DNA of 5,821 nucleotides from an uncultured Candidatus Saccharibacteria bacterium (GTDB lineage Bacteria > Patescibacteria > Saccharimonadia > Saccharimonadales > Nanosynbacteraceae): positions 1 through 5,821 of the forward strand of contig CAMURE010000035.1 in NCBI GenBank assembly GCA_947097375.1, written 5' to 3'. Below are positions 1 through 4,357 of this stretch, piece after piece. Below the pieces are notes generated by a model. The model searched no databases, was not told where the DNA came from, and worked only from the letters and a program-made list of their open reading frames with translations. The translations under genes and the position numbers were made by a program. Positions within the stretch are counted from its first letter, which is position 1. Each line of letters opens with the position of its first letter.

Positions 1-2
1 CC

Positions 3-74
3 TTCAAGAAGAAGGAAGACACCCACAAGATGGCCGAAGCCAACCGCGCCTTTGCACACTTTGCTCGCAGTTAA
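3..74 (+). CDS. rpsG: 30S ribosomal protein S7, C-terminal end (partial)
   Basis: Reading from base 3 gives 23 residues and a TAA stop: FKKKEDTHKMAEANRAFAHF followed by ARS. This matches the well-known S7 C-terminus, which in E. coli reads [21 protein letters not shown]. S7 binds the 3' major domain of 16S rRNA and nucleates assembly of the 30S head; its C-terminal helix lies near the E site. The start lies upstream of the window, so only the tail can be judged. The tail ends in ARS rather than the RW or similar ending of many homologues, a minor variation. In most bacteria fusA follows rpsG directly; here a hairpin, a new promoter and three other genes come in between. Identification is firm despite the short stretch because the signature is very conserved. 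Confidence 0.93.
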   Translation, partial: FKKKEDTHKMAEANRAFAHFARS

Positions 75-98
75 TCTGGCGTAGCATAAGCAGTGACC

Positions 99-124
99 TT
101 ACCCCATTCGCACGGATGGGGTAA
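99..124 (+). terminator. Hairpin after rpsG, possible terminator or operator
   Basis: TTACCCCAT (99-107) and ATGGGGTAA (116-124) are exact reverse complements. Allowing a T-G wobble (108/115) and a C-G pair (109/114), the stem grows to 11 bp with a GCAC tetraloop. It begins 25 nt after the rpsG stop, where a terminator for the ribosomal operon would sit. No T tract follows (next bases TCCTGTTAT), so it is not a canonical intrinsic terminator. It also covers the likely -35 region and part of the spacer of the following promoter, so it could be an operator with dyad symmetry or an RNA 3'-end stabiliser. The structure is certain; its function is inferred. Confidence 0.5.
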
Positions 125-136
125 TCCTGTTATAAT
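107..136 (+). promoter_or_regulatory. Extended -10 promoter of the protease gene, leaderless start
   Basis: A perfect TATAAT (131-136) is preceded by TG with one intervening base (128-129), the extended -10 motif. A weak -35 candidate, TTCGCA (107-112, four of six matches to TTGACA), lies 18 bp upstream inside the hairpin. With the usual six bases between the -10 hexamer and +1, transcription would start at 143, exactly the A of the protease ATG. There is no Shine-Dalgarno before that ATG, which fits a leaderless mRNA. Confidence 0.72.
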
Positions 137-142
137 GACCTC

Positions 143-2752
143 ATGAAGAAACAAATCCCGTCATCAAAACATCCAAATCGCCTCAAACTATTGATCATTA
201 TCATATTGATCGCTGTCCTGCTGATCGCTGGTGTGGTGACGGTGATGATGCTCAACAAGCCCAAACAATCACCAAATGGTCGCAAAAAAATTATTGAGCT
301 TCTCATGCAAAATTCCCAGCAAACGAAACGACGGCAGGTTAGTTCTGACTTTGGATTTACCGTGCCATACGATCCAGCACAAATGGATGCTGAGGGTATC
401 GTTCAGAATCGCGATAGTGCTCCGGGGTCATTTCAGGGTAAGACGTATTCTGGCGATGAGCTCAAAGAAAAGCGCGGCTATGGCATCATTACTCTTCGTC
501 TCAAGAGTCAACCCCTATTAACCACTGACAACCAGAATCAGCTACTAAAGACGCGTTCATATTTCACCATTGTTGCTAATCGTAATAAAAATTATTTTGG
601 CCAAAAAGATACCATCGAAGAATACAAGAATAAGAGCAATCTTGACGTACTTACTATTGAGAAGCGTAAGTCACTCACTAGTGCAAACCCTAATGATGAA
701 ATCACTGAGCGTACGGTCAATATCAGTGGCAAGGAATATCGAGAACTCAAAGTGGCTCATCGCACCAAGGTGCTTAATGGTCAGTTCATGACACTGCGGC
801 ACTCGTATTATTACCTAACTGTGCAGAACGATCGACCATACTGGCTATCAGTTTACGATATCCAAGGTCATAATAAAGACGAACTGTCTATGTGGCAAGG
901 CGTCATTGCGGCCACCACGTATACACCACCAAATAACGATGCGCTGACGAAGCATCGTTCATTTGCTCAGCTGGCGGAAGCCAAAGCACCGACCGATACG
1001 GCAAATATTCGTGACTCAATTAGCGATGATATTATGGTTAATGTGGTTGCTAGAAACCAATTAGCAACCGTTCGAATCGGCGCTGGCCGCTGCGCTGATC
1101 TGACATTTCGAGCCAACGGATACACACTAACGCTGGCGAATACCTGTATGTTTGGAATAGGTAGCGGCTCCATTGTTTCGGGAGATGGTTTGGTTGCAAC
1201 GAATGGTCATGTTACGAAAATGGCTGATAAAGACCTGGCACGACATGCTTGGCCGCGTAATCAGAGCGAGTGGGACGCCTACTACCAGTTCGTAGTCGGT
1301 GCTGGCTACACCACGAGGGAGGAATTGCGTGCCCTTATCAATGAAAGTAGTCGGAGTGATAAGGAAGTTATCGAAAAGCTTAGCGGTTATCTCGAGTTAG
1401 CCGCGAAGGGGGGTGTTGGCATTGCTAATGATCGAACTGATTATGTTGTCCAGACTTCGGATGAACCAATTCGCCTAAAAGACAGAGGGTGGACAAAGAC
1501 TGCCACAAACAAGGCCGCCAAGCTGGTTGACCAAGAGGTTGGGCCAGAAGATTCGTTAAGTGTACGATCAACCTATACTGATGTAGCACTGCTCAAAATG
1601 GACGGTACATTTCCAACAATCCAAAAAATGTCATCATTGAATGCTGTTCAGAAAGGCGATGCTATGACTGCCATAGGATACCCTGCAGTTGTCGATGGCG
1701 GTCCTCATACTACAAAACAGCGTACTGTACCAACTGTGACATACGGTCATGCCACAGGAGAAATGTATGATGCTGGCGGTCATAAATTAATGGTTATGTC
1801 GACGCAGATTGCTTCGGGCAACAGTGGTGGGCCAGCATTTAACAAGCGTGGCGAGCAGGTCGGTCTGAATACGTACGGCGCTGGATGCCCAGATCGAGAC
1901 GATGGTGATTGTTTTGGCCGCGGCATCGCTCGTGATGGAAAAGACATCCATGCGATGGCTGAGAAGAATCGAGTGAGGATTGATACTAGCGGTGAGTTAG
2001 CGCAACTTTGGCAAAAAGGACTCGATAACTTTGTTGCCGGGCGATATAAACGCGCTGCCGAGTCATTTACTGAGCTTAACAGTAAATACCCAAATAATTA
2101 TATTGTTAAGAAGTTTCTGGAGACGGCTGAGAAACAGCCGCGTGACGAGACAGACCAGACTGATGAACGGCCGAGCACTATCGATGATGGAGACCAGGGT
2201 ATCGGTGGTGGTGATTTACGCATACCGCCATTGACAAAGAGCAGCAACAGCTCGGCACTGACCGCTGTGGTTGTCGTTACTGTTATAGTCATTGTTCTTT
2301 GTATAGCTGGGGTTATCACGGCCGTAGTCATTGTACGTAGCCGTCAGAAGAACTCCAAGATATCGCATACAGCATCACCAACCCCATATCCAGTCAATCC
2401 TGTAATGCCCCCGCAGCAACCGAGTACCTCGTGGGCACCGCAGCAGTCTCAATCACAAGCTTCTTCTTCGACACCAGTCTCGCCTGCAGCACCTCCCCAG
2501 CAATACCTACAACAGCCAGCCGCACCCCCGTCGGTATCAACCATACCGATGCCAGCTGCTCATCCGCCAACTACTCCAGCTACACCGCAGCCGGTTATTA
2601 CACCAGCTCCGTGGTCGCAGTCATCAATGCAACAAGTACAAACCCCAATGCCTCCAATGCCCGCACCGGCGTCACCTCAAATACCACAGCAGCAATCACC
2701 GCAACCCTATCAACAACCACGTTTCCAGGGGCCACCTGATAAAACTAACTAA
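143..2752 (+). CDS. Membrane-anchored trypsin-like serine protease with TPR-like segment and Pro/Gln-rich tail
   Basis: An 869-residue protein predicted to cut proteins outside the cytoplasmic membrane. A short basic N-terminus precedes a membrane span (about 16-37) without a clear cleavage site, so it is probably an anchor. Residues about 65-262 form an unassigned alpha/beta domain. The protease follows: GSGSIVSGDGLVATNGHV places catalytic His356, TDVALLKMD gives Asp480, and SGNSGGP gives Ser561, a full S1/HtrA-type triad. Cys317/Cys335 and Cys582/Cys590 could form two disulfides. About 617-664 looks like one TPR-type helical pair. A second span (about 705-731) ends in RSRQK, placing the 138-residue Pro/Gln/Ser/Ala-rich tail in the cytoplasm. 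I see no PDZ domain, and the His-Asp gap of 123 residues is far longer than usual. The start is set by the -10 box six bases upstream; no Shine-Dalgarno is present. The stop touches the ribosome binding site of yajQ. The protease fold is secure; substrate and role (protein quality control, or processing of surface or host proteins) are unknown. Confidence 0.88.
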   Translation: MKKQIPSSKHPNRLKLLIIIILIAVLLIAGVVTVMMLNKPKQSPNGRKKIIELLMQNSQQTKRRQVSSDFGFTVPYDPAQMDAEGIVQNRDSAPGSFQGKTYSGDELKEKRGYGIITLRLKSQPLLTTDNQNQLLKTRSYFTIVANRNKNYFGQKDTIEEYKNKSNLDVLTIEKRKSLTSANPNDEITERTVNISGKEYRELKVAHRTKVLNGQFMTLRHSYYYLTVQNDRPYWLSVYDIQGHNKDELSMWQGVIAATTYTPPNNDALTKHRSFAQLAEAKAPTDTANIRDSISDDIMVNVVARNQLATVRIGAGRCADLTFRANGYTLTLANTCMFGIGSGSIVSGDGLVATNGHVTKMADKDLARHAWPRNQSEWDAYYQFVVGAGYTTREELRALINESSRSDKEVIEKLSGYLELAAKGGVGIANDRTDYVVQTSDEPIRLKDRGWTKTATNKAAKLVDQEVGPEDSLSVRSTYTDVALLKMDGTFPTIQKMSSLNAVQKGDAMTAIGYPAVVDGGPHTTKQRTVPTVTYGHATGEMYDAGGHKLMVMSTQIASGNSGGPAFNKRGEQVGLNTYGAGCPDRDDGDCFGRGIARDGKDIHAMAEKNRVRIDTSGELAQLWQKGLDNFVAGRYKRAAESFTELNSKYPNNYIVKKFLETAEKQPRDETDQTDERPSTIDDGDQGIGGGDLRIPPLTKSSNSSALTAVVVVTVIVIVLCIAGVITAVVIVRSRQKNSKISHTASPTPYPVNPVMPPQQPSTSWAPQQSQSQASSSTPVSPAAPPQQYLQQPAAPPSVSTIPMPAAHPPTTPATPQPVITPAPWSQSSMQQVQTPMPPMPAPASPQIPQQQSPQPYQQPRFQGPPDKTN

Positions 2753-2760
2753 GAGGAGGT
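2752..2760 (+). promoter_or_regulatory. Strong Shine-Dalgarno of yajQ, touching the upstream stop codon
   Basis: AGAGGAGGT contains a full AGGAGGT (2754-2760), complementary to the 16S rRNA 3' end, four bases before the ATG at 2765. Its first base is the last base of the protease TAA. The 12-nt gap between genes and this overlap suggest one mRNA and possible translational coupling. The spacing is somewhat tight. Confidence 0.8.
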
Positions 2761-2764
2761 TATT

Positions 2765-3259
2765 ATGGCAAGTTTTTCATTTGACATCGTGTCAGAAATT
2801 GACAAAGCCGAGCTAAATAATGTATTCATGCAGGCAGAAAAAGAAATCCAAGGACGGTACGACTTTAAGGGGACGAATGCTGGGATTGACTGGCTGGATG
2901 ATAAAAAGGGCCTCAAGCTCACGGGTGATAACGACTGGCAGGTTGATGCGGTGCTGGATATCGTGCGCAAGAAACTGGCGGCTCGGGGTCAGTCGAGCAA
3001 AGTCCTCGATCTCACCAAAGAAAAAGTCACCTCAAATCTCAAAACCACGTGGGAAATTCCCTTTAAGCAAGGCCTTGACCAGCCGACCGCCAAGCGCATC
3101 GCTGCCGACATTCGCGCTAACGCGCCCAAAGCTAAGCCACAAATCCAAGGCGACCTTGTTCGCGTCACTTCCGCATCGAAAGACGAGTTGCAGAAAGTCA
3201 TTAGCCTGATGCGTGAAAATGATTATGACACGCCGCTACAGTTTGTGAATTATCGCTAA
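2765..3259 (+). CDS. yajQ: YajQ family (UPF0234) nucleotide/RNA-binding protein
   Basis: The 164 residues match the usual YajQ length (about 160-165) from end to end. Family hallmarks are the start SFDIVSEID (5-13), RYDFKG (31-36), the LKLTGDNDWQVDAVLDIVRKKL-type stretch (about 50-71, in two parts here: LKLTGDNDWQV and DAVLDIVRKKL), KQGL with TAKRI (101-112), IQGDLVRVTS (127-136) and the end PLQFVNYR. The fold is two ferredoxin-like domains. Family members have been reported to bind nucleotides or tRNA, and cyclic di-GMP in Xanthomonas and Pseudomonas; which applies here cannot be read from sequence. No signal peptide or membrane span, so cytoplasmic. Start ATG is fixed by the strong Shine-Dalgarno. 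It lies 12 nt after the protease gene with no obvious promoter of its own, so it is probably co-transcribed with it. No truncation or missing family block is seen. Confidence 0.93.
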   Translation: MASFSFDIVSEIDKAELNNVFMQAEKEIQGRYDFKGTNAGIDWLDDKKGLKLTGDNDWQVDAVLDIVRKKLAARGQSSKVLDLTKEKVTSNLKTTWEIPFKQGLDQPTAKRIAADIRANAPKAKPQIQGDLVRVTSASKDELQKVISLMRENDYDTPLQFVNYR

Positions 3260-3286
3260 GAGTGGATCGTCGTTTTACGGTTATGG

Positions 3287-3316
3287 TTGCGTCAGTTGGC
3301 TTTTACGCCGTATGAT
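3287..3316 (+). promoter_or_regulatory. Putative leaderless promoter of the 303-residue gene
   Basis: TATGAT (3311-3316, five of six matches to TATAAT) ends six bases before the ATG at 3323, the same geometry as at the protease gene. A weak -35 candidate TTGCGT (3287-3292) lies 18 bp upstream. There is no usable Shine-Dalgarno; the only purine run, AAGAG, abuts the ATG. The predicted +1 coincides with the first ATG. This is weaker than the protease promoter because the -10 is imperfect and not extended. Confidence 0.5.
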
Positions 3317-3322
3317 TAAGAG

Positions 3323-4234
3323 ATGATGACTGAGTCTAGCCCGTCTGCCGCTCCACTGCCCGAGAATCTTGCGTTACTCAATGAGGCTGTTTTCAATCAG
3401 CAAGTTGCTACTATTCTCCGCTTAGCTCGAGAACGAACGGCCGACATTCAAAAGCTCAATCCTAATCAGTATCCAGAAGCTACTGCACAGATTAACCGAG
3501 AACTATTTGCTGGGTTTATAGGCCAGCTGATGACGGTAAGCGGATGGGTGCAACAATACACTAAAAACGGAAAAGAGTACGTATATATTGAAGATCATGA
3601 ACTCCAGTGTGCCGGTTGTCTGATTGTCGCGAATAAATCTGATCCAGAAATTGTACTTGGTGGTCTTGGTGTAGCACCAGGGGATACCACGACGCAATAT
3701 ATTGTTCCGCTAGATGTCCTTATTCAATTTCCGCAGCTGATGGATATTGAACAGGCCAAAGCTATTTTACAGCTGTACACGCCCGAGGTTCTGGACTATC
3801 TGAATAATATACGGCCAGTTGATCCAAACAATAACTGTATCGACTCAGCTCGGATGATCAAGGAGCTAGCAGATGTTCCGATTAATGAAATTTCTTTTAG
3901 GCGATTGTCAAATAGAGACCTCGACCGAGTGATTAAGGCGATAAACATTCACTGCAAGGTACTGGCTTCACTTGATCCATATATGCCGTATGACGTTACA
4001 TATATGGGCCCTGCTTTTCGCAATGAGGAGTGGGTCGGGTTAGAGGCGAAGGGCGCGATGCACGTACAGTCTGTCTCCCTAGAGGCTGTCACTGACCCCA
4101 GGGGCTACAATTCTTTGGTAATGATGGTGCGTGCAACACTCCTTGGTCGGTCTGATACTCAAAATAGAGATTACCTGCTTGTAGCCAAGGGAATACAATG
4201 GATCCAATCAGGTCGTAGTCAAATTCCGCGGTAA
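3323..4234 (+). CDS. Hypothetical protein, 303 residues, soluble
   Basis: I do not recognise this family. No signal peptide or membrane span is visible, so it is probably cytoplasmic. Residues about 14-70 look largely helical (ENLALLNEAVFNQQVATILR onward). Then comes a strand-rich block starting MTVSGWVQQY, then YVYIEDHELQCAGCLIV with a CxxC at 96-99, then GGLGVAPGD. The middle (about 128-215) is helical again and the C-terminal third is strand-rich (YMGPAFRNEEWVGLEAKGAM, later SLVMMVRATLLG). The GWV...YVYIED pattern faintly recalls an OB-fold, which is a guess only. Two adjacent ATGs (3323, 3326) are possible starts; the first matches the predicted transcription start of a leaderless mRNA. 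It lies 63 nt after yajQ and ends 123 nt before fusA, which has its own promoter. It is intact and uses ordinary codons, so it is probably a real gene. Confidence 0.8.
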   Translation: MMTESSPSAAPLPENLALLNEAVFNQQVATILRLARERTADIQKLNPNQYPEATAQINRELFAGFIGQLMTVSGWVQQYTKNGKEYVYIEDHELQCAGCLIVANKSDPEIVLGGLGVAPGDTTTQYIVPLDVLIQFPQLMDIEQAKAILQLYTPEVLDYLNNIRPVDPNNNCIDSARMIKELADVPINEISFRRLSNRDLDRVIKAINIHCKVLASLDPYMPYDVTYMGPAFRNEEWVGLEAKGAMHVQSVSLEAVTDPRGYNSLVMMVRATLLGRSDTQNRDYLLVAKGIQWIQSGRSQIPR

Positions 4235-4245
4235 GACAGGGCTCA

Positions 4246-4274
4246 TTCACAAAATGCTGATCGTCTGCTATAAT
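4246..4274 (+). promoter_or_regulatory. Sigma70-type promoter of fusA
   Basis: TTCACA (4246-4251, five of six to TTGACA), a 17-bp spacer and a perfect TATAAT (4269-4274) preceded by an extended TG (4266-4267). This is the strongest promoter in the window. The predicted start is near 4281, giving a leader of about 77 nt. It shows that fusA can be expressed independently of rpsG. Confidence 0.82.
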
Positions 4275-4280
4275 ACAGCT

Positions 4281-4357
4281 CAAGCGTAGTTTTTTGGTGC
4301 GTAAAAATAGCTCCGGAGAATCTCGAACAATAACCATTTTTAACAAAGGAAAGAAGA
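4281..4357 (+). promoter_or_regulatory. fusA 5' leader with Shine-Dalgarno
   Basis: This is the inferred untranslated leader of fusA. AAAGGA (4345-4350) lies seven bases before the ATG at 4358, a well-spaced moderate Shine-Dalgarno that fixes the start. The palindrome CTCCGGAG (4311-4318) and a weak T5/A5 pairing (about 4291-4307) are the only internal symmetries I see. No known riboswitch or S7-binding structure is recognisable. Confidence 0.6.

Noticed and set aside
2124..2140. CGGCTG-AGAAA-CAGCCG inverted repeat, a possible terminator
   Set aside because: It lies within the protease coding region (end of the TPR-like segment), has only a 6-bp stem and no T tract after it. Chance is the simpler explanation.
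2431..2739. A 102-codon open frame (+) inside the protease tail, rich in Thr/Ser/Ala
   Set aside because: It is the shifted-frame reading of the Pro/Gln-rich codons (CCA, CAG, CAA), which rarely give stops in that frame. There is no ribosome binding site and the main frame is a continuous 869-codon gene.
3273..3307. Direct repeat TTTTACG (3273-3279 and 3301-3307) upstream of the 303-residue gene
   Set aside because: Seven bases is too short to separate from chance, and the copies are not arranged around the -10/-35 in a way that suggests an operator.
4311..4318. CTCCGGAG palindrome in the fusA leader as a regulator site or decoy Shine-Dalgarno
   Set aside because: An 8-base palindrome alone is weak evidence; it is 40 bases from the start codon and a better Shine-Dalgarno is present at 4345-4350.
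75..4357. Recent mobile-element insertion between rpsG and fusA
   Set aside because: No transposase, integrase, terminal inverted repeats, tRNA target or duplicated target sequence was seen, and yajQ is a normal chromosomal gene.
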